Positions 1-6,924 of a DNA stretch of 11,096 nucleotides are shown here, piece after piece. The translations under genes and the position numbers were made by a program. Positions within the stretch are counted from its first letter, which is position 1. Every line of letters begins with the position of its first letter. The notes under the pieces were generated by a model, which was not told the origin of the DNA, ran no database searches, and saw only the letters and a program-made list of their open reading frames with translations. The DNA is from NORP181 sp047623555 (lineage in GTDB: Bacteria; Pseudomonadota; Alphaproteobacteria; Rhodobacterales; Rhodobacteraceae), in assembly GCA_047623555.1 (NCBI GenBank), contig JBLHMP010000108.1, positions 1 through 11,096 of the forward strand. Reading direction: 5' to 3'.

Positions 1-131
1 AAGTTTATGGCACCTGCCCGGGATCACAAGAGAGCGCAGGTCATTCAGACTGGAAACACGCAACGTTTCACAGGACAAAACCGTGAGCAAACCGCTGGCC
101 ATTTGGCTTTTCGACAAATTGCAGCTCAAAG
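1..131. other. Left-edge stretch, no recognised gene
   Basis: Two plus-strand frames are open from the window edge (one to a TAA at 137-139, one to a TGA at 160-162), and one minus-strand frame is open throughout. Any of them could be the end or start of a neighbouring gene, but none gives a protein I recognise. The frame ending at 137-139 finishes with the plausible peptide KPLAIWLFDKLQLKDV, yet its earlier codons (TTA, AGA, AGG) are unlike the other genes here. I treat the stretch as unassigned. Confidence 0.2.
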
Positions 132-140
132 ATGTATAAT
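111..140 (+). promoter_or_regulatory. Sigma70-type promoter of the NUDIX gene
   Basis: TCGACA at 111-116 (5 of 6 match to TTGACA) and a perfect TATAAT at 135-140 are separated by 18 bp. Transcription would begin near 147, downstream of the first in-frame ATG (132). This argues that the ATG at 132 is not the translation start. Confidence 0.55.
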
Positions 141-167
141 AACAAAAAAACGACAGGTATGAGTAAA

Positions 168-626
168 ATGACCAATGCATTGCAATCCGTATGGGAAGAA
201 GTTCTCAGACCCATGTTTCTGCGCCCCAAGCGGGTGCAAGTGGCGGCCCTGTGCTATCGCGAAACCAGATCCGGCAAGGATGTTCTGTTGATCACCAGCC
301 GCGACACCGGGCGCTGGATTGTCCCCAAGGGCTGGCCGATCAAAGGATTGAACGGTTCCGAGGCGGCGTTGCGCGAAGCCTGGGAAGAGGCTGGCGTCAA
401 GCATGCCACCGTTAATCCAACCCCTGTTGGCCAATATGACTATGTCAAAGGCTTGGACACGGGCGGCAAAACCACGGTGCGCACCCAGGTCTATTTGGCC
501 GAGGTCAAATCCCTTGAGGCGGATTATCCCGAGGCGGATGAACGATCCCGCAAATGGGTCGCGCCAAAAGAGGCCGCCAATATGGTGCAAGAACCCGAAT
601 TGCAGGCCATTCTACGCGCGCTATAG
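168..626 (+). CDS. NUDIX hydrolase (DIPP-like)
   Basis: Predicted NUDIX pyrophosphohydrolase, a soluble cytoplasmic enzyme that cleaves a nucleoside diphosphate linked to a moiety X, or a diphosphoinositol-type substrate. The NUDIX box lies at residues 55-77 (counted from the start chosen here) and ends in REAWEEAGV, which carries the metal-binding glutamates. It is preceded by VPKGWP, typical of the diphosphoinositol polyphosphate phosphohydrolase-like branch. The first glutamate of the classical box (G-x5-E) is leucine here; in this branch that position is often not Glu, so I do not read it as inactivation. The 152-aa length is normal. In-frame ATGs lie at 132, 159 and 168. A promoter with TATAAT at 135-140 rules against 132, AGG at 155-157 is too close to 159, and 168 has the best spacing. 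The exact substrate cannot be told from sequence. Confidence 0.88.
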   Translation: MTNALQSVWEEVLRPMFLRPKRVQVAALCYRETRSGKDVLLITSRDTGRWIVPKGWPIKGLNGSEAALREAWEEAGVKHATVNPTPVGQYDYVKGLDTGGKTTVRTQVYLAEVKSLEADYPEADERSRKWVAPKEAANMVQEPELQAILRAL

Positions 627-656
627 CTGTGTAAGGGCTGTAATTTTCTGTTGCAT
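627..656 (+). promoter_or_regulatory. Possible Pho-box-like CTGT repeats before pit
   Basis: CTGT occurs three times, at 627, 638 and 648. The first two units, CTGTGTA and CTGTAAT, are separated by 4 bp (11-bp period), which is the architecture of PhoB binding sites (CTGTCAT, N4, CTGTCAT). The third comes after 10 bp and is degenerate. They begin immediately after the NUDIX stop and precede a phosphate transporter. No well-placed -10 follows (GATAAT at 687-692 is about 30 bp further on), so this is tentative. Confidence 0.3.
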
Positions 657-675
657 GGTACGAGCCAAGCCCTTA
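632..675. repeat. Inverted repeat in the NUDIX-pit gap
   Basis: TAAGGGCT (632-639) and AGCCCTTA (668-675) are perfect 8-bp arms around a 28-nt loop. No T tract follows, so it is not a standard terminator on either strand. It overlaps the CTGT repeats. It could be a leader hairpin of the pit mRNA, a weak end structure for the NUDIX transcript, or chance. Confidence 0.4.
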
Positions 676-709
676 GGCGCGGTCACGATAATAAATTGCG
701 GACAGGATC

Positions 710-2191
710 ATGGCCCAGACACCCAAAGGCAGTCGGTGGAAAACGCTTGATACGGACCTAAACCGTATCAGTCAGATCGAATATGCCACCAACTATGTGT
801 CGCGCCCGATGGTTGCGACCGGCATTGCGATGGCGTTTATTTTTGTGGCGGCACTGGCGGCTGCTGTTTTTCTGGAGCAATCCCCGGGTAATTTGGTGGT
901 GATCGCGGCAACGGCGTTTGGCGCCTATATGGCGATCAACATTGGTGCCAATGATGTTGCCAACAATGTTGGGCCGGCGGTTGGGGCCAAAGCCCTGACA
1001 ATGGGCGGCGCGATCCTGATTGCCGCCATATTTGAAAGCGCCGGAGCCTTACTGGCAGGCGGCGATGTGGTGTCGACCATATCCAAGGGCATCATTGATC
1101 CAAGTGCGATGGCCACCACGCAGGTATTTATATGGGCGATGATGGCGGCGCTGATTTCAGCTGCTGTTTGGGTTAATCTGGCGACATGGATCGGCGCGCC
1201 GGTTTCGACCACGCATTCGGTTGTTGGCGGCGTCATGGGGGCCGGCATTGCGGCGGCTGGGTTTGCCGCCGTAAACTGGCCAACGATGGCAAAAATTGCC
1301 GCCAGCTGGGTGATATCCCCGGTGCTGGGCGGCGCGGTTGCGGCGGCGTTTCTGGCGTTTATCAAGGCGCGCATTATCTATCGCGAAGACAAGATCGCGG
1401 CGGCGCGGACTTGGGTGCCGGTGCTTGTTGCTGTCATGGCAGGGGCATTTTCCGCCTATCTGGCCCTAAAAGGGTTGAAACGGATCATCAAGATCGACGT
1501 GGAAACCGCACTGATGATCGGTGCAGCTTTGGGGGTTTTAACCTATTTGGTGACGAAACCGTTGATCCGGCGACAATCCGAAGGGATGGAAAACCGCAAC
1601 AAGTCGATCAAAATTTTGTTCCGCCTGCCATTGGTGTTCTCGGCAGCCTTGCTGAGCTTTGCACATGGCGCCAATGACGTGGCCAATGCGGTGGGGCCGC
1701 TGGCCGCCATCGTCCACGCAACCGAATTTGGCGATTTCGCCGCCAAAGTAGCGATCCCGATCTGGGTCATGGTGATTGGCGCGTTTGGCATTTCGTTTGG
1801 ATTGTTCCTGTTTGGGCCGAAATTGATCCGTATGGTCGGCAGTCAGATCACCAAATTGAACCCGATGCGGGCGTTTTGTGTGGCGTTGTCTGCGGCAATC
1901 ACGGTGATTGTGGCCAGTTGGCTGGGCCTGCCTGTCAGCTCGACCCATATCGCCGTGGGTGGCGTGTTTGGCGTCGGGTTTTTCCGCGAGTGGCACATGG
2001 AACGCCGGCTGCGTCAACTGACGGTCGACCGCCCTGCGACCAAGCGTATCGCCTCTGAAGAACGGCGTCGGCGTAAACTGGTGCGGCGCTCGCATTTCAT
2101 GACCATCGTCGCCGCCTGGGTCATCACGGTTCCGGCGGCTGCGGGCATGTCAGCGGTGATATTCTTATTGTTGAATACTGTGGTCGGCTAA
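710..2191 (+). CDS. pit: Inorganic phosphate transporter, PiT family
   Basis: Integral inner-membrane symporter that imports inorganic phosphate (as metal-phosphate with H+ or Na+) with low affinity. The PHO4/PiT signature is duplicated: GANDVANNVGPAVGAKAL at residues 79-96 and GANDVANAVGP at 320-330. Each half also has the partner motif, GAPVSTTHSVVGG near 162-174 and GLPVSSTHIAVGG near 406-418. A hydrophilic N-terminus of about 30 residues and a central basic loop (around 285-300) separate hydrophobic segments. At 493 aa it is full length. The ATG at 710 has GGACAGGA just upstream (tight spacing), and the N-terminal WKTLDTDLNRISQIE stretch resembles roseobacter homologues, so I keep this start. 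No PhoU-like orfA (DUF47), the partner of pit in rhizobia, is present. The 3' end overlaps the convergent panE stop by 4 bp. Confidence 0.95.
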   Translation: MAQTPKGSRWKTLDTDLNRISQIEYATNYVSRPMVATGIAMAFIFVAALAAAVFLEQSPGNLVVIAATAFGAYMAINIGANDVANNVGPAVGAKALTMGGAILIAAIFESAGALLAGGDVVSTISKGIIDPSAMATTQVFIWAMMAALISAAVWVNLATWIGAPVSTTHSVVGGVMGAGIAAAGFAAVNWPTMAKIAASWVISPVLGGAVAAAFLAFIKARIIYREDKIAAARTWVPVLVAVMAGAFSAYLALKGLKRIIKIDVETALMIGAALGVLTYLVTKPLIRRQSEGMENRNKSIKILFRLPLVFSAALLSFAHGANDVANAVGPLAAIVHATEFGDFAAKVAIPIWVMVIGAFGISFGLFLFGPKLIRMVGSQITKLNPMRAFCVALSAAITVIVASWLGLPVSSTHIAVGGVFGVGFFREWHMERRLRQLTVDRPATKRIASEERRRRKLVRRSHFMTIVAAWVITVPAAAGMSAVIFLLLNTVVG

Positions 2192-3186
2192 AGACGGACG
2201 TCCTGAGGCGTGAGGTTGGGCAAGCCCTGACCTGCGTTTTCGGCGTGGTGAATCAGCTCGCGCAAGCGTGCGCTAACGGGTGTGGCAATGGCGTGGCGAT
2301 CCCCGAGTTCTATTACAGCACCTTGAAACGCATCAATTTCGGTGCGCCGCCCGGCCATCAGATCATACGACATTGACGAGCGCGCCGAGGCATCAAAGGC
2401 GAGCATTTTGGCGGCGATCCTGCGAAACAGCGGCGTTGGCAGGCGCATGATATGCGGCACAATTGAGGGCCGCAGCGGCGTGGCGGATTTGACGGCAATA
2501 TTGGCAGCCCTAAGGACCCGTAACGCCTCGGTCATCTGATCGGCCATGATGCGCCGCCAGCCGCGGTCCAGCATCATCTGAGCCAACGGCAGGCCCGAGA
2601 GCGCATTGGGCGCGTTGTTGAGGTTAAGCAGCAGCTTGCCCCATTGAATGGCGGTGATTTCGTTTGTTTCAGTGATGGGCAGGCCGGGCGTGGTTAGCAT
2701 TTCAGCAAGGTCTATGGGGCCATCGCCAATAACGATCTCACCGCTGGTGGCCCGGTGATAGCCGCCCTGCCCGTTTGGCACCACGTTAAAACCCACCATC
2801 CCGGCACGCACGTCGCGCGCGGCAAGGGTCGTTGATAGGGTCTCAATCCCGGACAGGCCATTTTGCAGGCTGATGACCGGAGCATGCGGTGGAGCGCATT
2901 TTGCAATCAGCGCCGCCATTTCCGCCGTTGCACCGGTTTTAACCGCGACCAGAATCAGATCGGCACTGGCCAGGCAATCGGGGTTGTCCGTAAGCGTCAG
3001 GCGATCTGTGGGAACCTGTTCAGAGGCCCCGGTGAGGTCGCTGACGGTCAGGCCGTTGTTATTGATCACATCAATAACCCGCGGGCGGGCCAGCAGGGTA
3101 ACAGAGCGCCCGGCAACGGTCAGATGGCCGCCGACGAAACAACCGATGCTACCGGCGCCTGCGATGACAATGTTTGGGTTTTTCAA
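2188..3186 (-). CDS. panE: 2-dehydropantoate 2-reductase (ketopantoate reductase)
   Basis: NADPH-dependent reduction of 2-dehydropantoate to pantoate in pantothenate/CoA biosynthesis; cytoplasmic. The N-terminal Rossmann fold starts with GAGSIG at residues 10-15, and LQNG follows at 107-110. The catalytic lysine region is QWGKLLLNLNNAPNAL (K184), and the C-terminal substrate region around 268-285 includes SSMSYD and RRTEID, with E283 in the position of the E. coli active-site glutamate. The length of 332 aa suits the ApbA/PanE family. The start is TTG at 3186-3184, because an in-frame TAG lies two codons upstream and no nearby internal ATG would keep the Rossmann motif. AAGGA (3197-3193) sits 6 nt upstream. 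It is the last gene of the minus-strand argD-argF-panE run, 49 nt after argF. Some ApbA-family members reduce other 2-keto acids, so the substrate is inferred. Confidence 0.9.
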   Translation of the reverse strand: MKNPNIVIAGAGSIGCFVGGHLTVAGRSVTLLARPRVIDVINNNGLTVSDLTGASEQVPTDRLTLTDNPDCLASADLILVAVKTGATAEMAALIAKCAPPHAPVISLQNGLSGIETLSTTLAARDVRAGMVGFNVVPNGQGGYHRATSGEIVIGDGPIDLAEMLTTPGLPITETNEITAIQWGKLLLNLNNAPNALSGLPLAQMMLDRGWRRIMADQMTEALRVLRAANIAVKSATPLRPSIVPHIMRLPTPLFRRIAAKMLAFDASARSSMSYDLMAGRRTEIDAFQGAVIELGDRHAIATPVSARLRELIHHAENAGQGLPNLTPQDVRL

Positions 3187-3203
3187 AAACTATCCTTTTT
3201 CAT
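3183..3203 (-). CDS. Six-codon mini-ORF coupled to panE
   Basis: An ATG at 3203-3201 opens a six-codon frame encoding MKKDSF, ending in TGA at 3185-3183. It has an excellent Shine-Dalgarno (AAAGGAG, 3217-3211) with 7-nt spacing. Its stop shares two bases with the panE start (TTGA). This is the geometry of translational coupling, or of a leader peptide. One extra T in the T5 run at the junction would fuse it in frame to panE (MKKDSFLKNPNIVIAG), so a frameshift or sequencing error is the main alternative. Confidence 0.4.
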   Translation of the reverse strand: MKKDSF

Positions 3204-3235
3204 GGAGGCGCTCCTTTGCCCTGCGGGCGGCGTCG

Positions 3236-4162
3236 CTAGACTCCGAGGCACCAGCGCAGAATTGCCTTTTGGGCATGGAGACGGTTTTCGGCCTCCTCAA
3301 AGACCACCGATTGCGGGCCGTCCATGACCTCGGATGTGACCTCTTCTTCGCGGTGGGCCGGCAGGCAGTGCATAAACAACGCATCCGGTTTGGCCGCCGC
3401 CATCAAGGCTTTGTTAACCTGATAGGGGCGCAGCATGTTGTGCCGCCGCTCGCGGGCGGATTGCGCGTCATGCATCGACACCCAAGTGTCAGCGACAATA
3501 AGGTCGGCACCTTCGACGGCTTTGAACGCATCGCGTTCGATGACGATTGTGCTGCCTTTTGAGCGGGCCAGACCGACAAATTCATCTTCGGGATCAAGCT
3601 GTGCCGGGCCGGTAAACGTCAGATCAAAACCAAACTGGCCAGCCGCATGCAAGAGCGAAGCGCAGACGTTGTTGCCGTCACCAGCCCAAACCACCTTTTT
3701 GCCTGCGATCGAGCCGCGATGTTCCTCAAAGGTCAGGATATCGGCCATGATCTGGCAAGGGTGCGTGCGGTCGGTCAAGCCATTGATCACCGGCACATCG
3801 GCGTATTCGGCCATTTCCACCAGCACGGATTCATCAAACGTACGGATCATGATCATATCGACATAGCGCGACAACACGCGGGCAGTGTCGGCGATGGTTT
3901 CACCATGGCCCAGTTGCATGTCATTACCCGACAGCACCATGGTCTGGCCGCCCATCTGGCGCACGCCAACATCAAAGGACACCCGCGTCCGGGTTGAGGG
4001 TTTCTCAAATATCATCGCAACCATACGTCCGGCCAAGAGTTGGTCATCATCTGGCGCGCCTTTGGGGCGTCCCTGACGGGCCTGTTTCATCATAGCGGCG
4101 GTGTCGATCATGCCGCGCAGGTCGGCTGGGTCGGTTTTGTGGATGTCCAGAAAATGGGTCAT
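3236..4162 (-). CDS. argF: Ornithine carbamoyltransferase
   Basis: Cytoplasmic enzyme of arginine biosynthesis that condenses ornithine with carbamoyl phosphate to give citrulline. All signatures are present: carbamoyl-phosphate site STRTR at residues 56-60, HPCQ at 134-137, GDGNNV at 161-166, DTWVSM at 225-230, and the catalytic HCLPAHR at 265-271. The 308-aa length is typical of the anabolic trimeric enzyme. The ATG at 4162 begins MTHFLDIHK, the usual N-terminus. No clear Shine-Dalgarno precedes it, so initiation may rely on the A/U-rich leader. It lies downstream of argD, with 79 bp between them occupied by a palindromic repeat, and upstream of panE. Confidence 0.96.
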   Translation of the reverse strand: MTHFLDIHKTDPADLRGMIDTAAMMKQARQGRPKGAPDDDQLLAGRMVAMIFEKPSTRTRVSFDVGVRQMGGQTMVLSGNDMQLGHGETIADTARVLSRYVDMIMIRTFDESVLVEMAEYADVPVINGLTDRTHPCQIMADILTFEEHRGSIAGKKVVWAGDGNNVCASLLHAAGQFGFDLTFTGPAQLDPEDEFVGLARSKGSTIVIERDAFKAVEGADLIVADTWVSMHDAQSARERRHNMLRPYQVNKALMAAAKPDALFMHCLPAHREEEVTSEVMDGPQSVVFEEAENRLHAQKAILRWCLGV

Positions 4163-4190
4163 TTAGTGTCAACTTTGTATTGGAGGGAAG

Positions 4191-4240
4191 GCTGGGGGCG
4201 CTGCCCCCAGACCCCCGGGATATTTTTGAACAAAAGAAGC
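4191..4240. repeat. REP-like palindromic repeat between argD and argF
   Basis: CTGGGGGC (4192-4199), loop GCT, GCCCCCAG (4203-4210) form a perfect 8-bp hairpin, followed by CCCCCGGGATATTTTTG and an A-rich tail to about 4240. From memory, near-identical G/C palindromes with a GGGATATTT extension recur between genes of many Rhodobacteraceae; this could not be searched here. On the minus strand no T tract follows the stem, so it is not an obvious terminator of argD. It may act as an mRNA-stabilising or attenuating hairpin between argD and argF. Confidence 0.6.
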
Positions 4241-4241
4241 C

Positions 4242-5417
4242 TTAGGTGGCTTTGAGGTTTGTGGCTGCTGTGTCGAGGCGGGTTATGGCCTCGGCTATTT
4301 CTTGGTCTGATATGGTTAACGGTGGCAGCAGGCGGACGACATTGTCGGCGGCGGGCACCGTGAGTACGAGGGCGTCGTAGCCTGCGTTAACCACATCCAT
4401 GTTCGGCGCTTTGCATTTCAGGCCCAGCATCAGGCCAGAGCCACGCACGGAGTCAAAGACATCGGGGTGGCTGGCGACGAGGCTTTCGAGTTTTTGGCGC
4501 AGCAGGCCGGATTTGCGGTTTACCTCAGCGAGAAATTCCGGTGTCGCGATGATGTCCATCACAGCACAGCCAACAGCACAGCCCAGCGGGTTGCCGCCAT
4601 AGGTCGAGCCATGGGTGCCAGCCGTCATGCCGGATGCAGCGGCTTCGGTGGCCAGCACAGCGCCCAAGGGAAAGCCGCCGCCGATGCCTTTGGCGACCAT
4701 CATGATATCGGGTGTGATCCCGGCCCATTCATGCGCGAACAGTTTGCCCGTCCGCCCGACGCCGCATTGGATTTCATCGAGGATCAGCAGCAGGCCATGT
4801 TCATCGCAGAGTTCCCGCATCGCCTTGAGGGTGGCATCCGGCAGCGGGCGAATGCCACCTTCGCCCTGCACCGGTTCCACCAGAATGGCGGCGGTTGTGT
4901 CGGTGATCGCGGCGGCCAGCGCCTCCAGATCATCCCAAGGCAAGTGGACAAAGCCACCCAGTAGCGGGCCAAAGCCTTTGGTCATTTTCTCAGAGCCGGC
5001 GGCAGAGATGCCAGCGGCCGAGCGGCCATGGAACGAGCCGTCAAAGGTGATGATGTCAGTGCGATCAACCTCGCCCTTATCAAACCAGTATTTGCGGGCC
5101 ATTTTGACCGCTAATTCGCAAGCCTCGGTGCCGGAATTAGTGAAAAACACCGTGTCGGCAAAGGTTGCATCAACCAACTTGTCCGCCAACGCCTGTTGCT
5201 GCGGGATCTGGTAGAGGTTCGAGGTATGCCACAGCATTTGCGCCTGATCGGTCAGCGCCGTCACCAACGTTGGATTGGCATGGCCTAGCGCGTTAACCGC
5301 GATGCCGCCGCCCATGTCCAGCAGGCGTCGCCCGTCGGCCTCGATCAGCCAAGAGCCTTCGCCCTTAACAAATGTCAGAGGGGCACGGGTATAGGTCGGC
5401 AGAACGGACGGGATCAT
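4242..5417 (-). CDS. argD: Acetylornithine aminotransferase
   Basis: PLP-dependent class III aminotransferase that converts N-acetylglutamate 5-semialdehyde to N2-acetylornithine in arginine synthesis; related enzymes also act on succinyldiaminopimelate. Seen in the 391-aa product: NSGTEA at residues 94-99 (PLP phosphate contact), FHGRS at 129-133, the cofactor aspartate in LILDEIQCGVGRTG (D214), and the Schiff-base lysine in AKGIGGGFP (K243), followed by the STYGGNPL loop. An in-frame ATG at 5480 would add 21 residues, but MIPSVLPTYTRAPLTF is the usual family N-terminus and AAAGGA (5430-5425) is correctly placed for the ATG at 5417. It leads the minus-strand cluster argD-argF-panE. In several alphaproteobacteria argD-argF sits near gcrA, as here, though three transporter genes intervene. 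Confidence 0.95.
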   Translation of the reverse strand: MIPSVLPTYTRAPLTFVKGEGSWLIEADGRRLLDMGGGIAVNALGHANPTLVTALTDQAQMLWHTSNLYQIPQQQALADKLVDATFADTVFFTNSGTEACELAVKMARKYWFDKGEVDRTDIITFDGSFHGRSAAGISAAGSEKMTKGFGPLLGGFVHLPWDDLEALAAAITDTTAAILVEPVQGEGGIRPLPDATLKAMRELCDEHGLLLILDEIQCGVGRTGKLFAHEWAGITPDIMMVAKGIGGGFPLGAVLATEAAASGMTAGTHGSTYGGNPLGCAVGCAVMDIIATPEFLAEVNRKSGLLRQKLESLVASHPDVFDSVRGSGLMLGLKCKAPNMDVVNAGYDALVLTVPAADNVVRLLPPLTISDQEIAEAITRLDTAATNLKAT

Positions 5418-5671
5418 CGGATCATCCTTTGAGAGTATAAGCCCCAATGAGTGCATCACTAAGGGCGGTTTCGTCAACATATTGGGTGAGGGTTGCGCGA
5501 CAAATGTGGCGCATAGATCAATCGGGACGCAGAATTAGCGTCGGCGTCGGAGCAATGTGATATGTGCGCATTTGATCATGGGACGTTGCGTAACGCAGCC
5601 AGATCGAAATGAAAAGCACCAATTACGCGGCGTGCATTGACATCTGTGCGTGGCGTCGCAGGAATGCCCAT

Positions 5672-6901
5672 ATGACATCACAATGGTCCATACGAAATTT
5701 TCGACTGTTATTTTCGGCCTCGGCTGTTTCCAATCTTGGTGACGGCGTGTCGGCATTGGCGTTCCCTTGGCTGGCAACGCTGATCACCCGCGATCCGATG
5801 CTGATCGCCGCCGTTGCCTTTGCCACGCGATTGCCGTGGCTGTTGTTTTCCATCCCAGCCGGGGTCTGGACCGACCGGGTCGATCGGCGGCGGTTGATGG
5901 TGCAGGCCGATCTGTTTCGGATGTTGCTGACCTTTGGCATTGTCGCGATGATCCTGTCGGTGCCCTCGTTCCCGCCGGATCAGGGTGGGCTGTTCATTGC
6001 CGGGCTTTGTGGTGTGGCGTTCCTGTTGGGGGCTGCCGAAGTGGTGCGTGACAACGCGGCGCAGACCGTTTTGCCGTCCGTGGTGCCCAAAGAGGCGCTC
6101 GAGCAGGCCAATAGCCAGCTTTGGAGCATTGAGCAAATCATGGGGTCCTTTGTTGGCCCTCCGCTGGCCGGTCTGCTGATCGCCTTTGCGGTCCCTGCCC
6201 CGTTTGCGCTCGATGCGCTGAGCTTTGTGCTGGCCGCCGGGTTGGTCTGGTGCATGGCTTTAACACCGCGCGCGGCGCCTGTGCGCCGGTCGGTCTGGGT
6301 TGAGGCACAAGAGGGTATCAGTTGGTTGCGTGGCCACCGCACGATCCTGCAATTGGCGGTGATCCTGGGGTTGATGAATGCGCTGTCGTTGATGACGATC
6401 ACGGTTTTGATCCTGTATTCGCAGGAAATTCTGGGCCTCGGAGCTGCGGGCCATGGTCTGTTACTCACGGCGGGTGCTGCGGGCGGCGTGTTGGGCGGGC
6501 TGATCTGCCCGCATATCGCCGCGCGGATCGGACAAAGGCGAGCTTTGGTGTTGTCCGTTGCGATGATGGCGCTGTGTTTTGTGGCGATCTGGTTGGCCAC
6601 GGCGATCTGGGTTGTGGCGCTGGCGTTGTTCTTTGAGATGCTTGCCGCGTTGCTGTGGAATGTTGTCACCGTGTCCTACCGTCAGCGGTTGATCCCGGAT
6701 GATCTGCTGGGCCGGGTCAACAGCCTGTATCGGTTTTTCGGCTGGGGCATGATGCCGTTTGGTGCGTTGATTGGTGGTGCAATCGTGACCATCGCCGCGC
6801 CTGATATTGGCCGCGAGGCGGCGTTTCGACTGCCGTTTCTGGTGGCCGCATGTGGCATGGGCACCCTGTGGATTTATTGCGCTGCGCGGTTGCGGCTTTG
6901 A
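5672..6901 (+). CDS. MFS exporter, EntS-like (MFS_3 type)
   Basis: Inner-membrane proton-driven exporter of the major facilitator superfamily. The 409-aa product has about 12 hydrophobic segments. The family A motif between helices 2 and 3 is seen as AGVWTDRVDRRRLM (residues 63-76). The opening SIRNFRLLFSASAVSNLGDGV is typical of the MFS_3 group that includes the enterobactin exporter EntS, but no siderophore genes are nearby and the substrate is unknown. An upstream in-frame ATG at 5609 exists, but AGGA at 5660-5663 is 8 nt from the ATG at 5672 and the family N-terminus begins there. The 254-bp gap to divergent argD holds only small palindromes (for example TGCGTAACGCA, 5587-5597) and no convincing promoter. 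The EamA gene follows closely and may be co-transcribed. Confidence 0.88.
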   Translation: MTSQWSIRNFRLLFSASAVSNLGDGVSALAFPWLATLITRDPMLIAAVAFATRLPWLLFSIPAGVWTDRVDRRRLMVQADLFRMLLTFGIVAMILSVPSFPPDQGGLFIAGLCGVAFLLGAAEVVRDNAAQTVLPSVVPKEALEQANSQLWSIEQIMGSFVGPPLAGLLIAFAVPAPFALDALSFVLAAGLVWCMALTPRAAPVRRSVWVEAQEGISWLRGHRTILQLAVILGLMNALSLMTITVLILYSQEILGLGAAGHGLLLTAGAAGGVLGGLICPHIAARIGQRRALVLSVAMMALCFVAIWLATAIWVVALALFFEMLAALLWNVVTVSYRQRLIPDDLLGRVNSLYRFFGWGMMPFGALIGGAIVTIAAPDIGREAAFRLPFLVAACGMGTLWIYCAARLRL

Positions 6902-6924
6902 GCCCGCGACCCAAAAGCGGCACA

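Noticed and set aside
126..590. 154-aa minus-strand ORF opposite the NUDIX gene
   Set aside because: Shadow frame. The plus-strand frame has the NUDIX box, a promoter and normal family length.
1538..2095. 185-aa minus-strand ORF inside pit
   Set aside because: Antisense of the conserved PiT C-terminal half, with a composition rich in Arg, His and Gln typical of a reverse-frame artefact.
4167..4172. Minus-strand TTGACA just before argF as a -35 box
   Set aside because: It lies 4 bp from the argF ATG, so any -10 and start site would be inside the coding sequence.
5434..5462. argD promoter (minus strand TTAGTG-17-TATACT)
   Set aside because: The -10 is good, but the -35 is poor and the predicted start would fall inside the Shine-Dalgarno at 5430-5425.
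5637..5665. Perfect TTGACA as a promoter of the MFS gene
   Set aside because: The corresponding -10 position (17 bp on) reads AGGAAT and coincides with the ribosome-binding site, so it could not serve the ATG at 5672.
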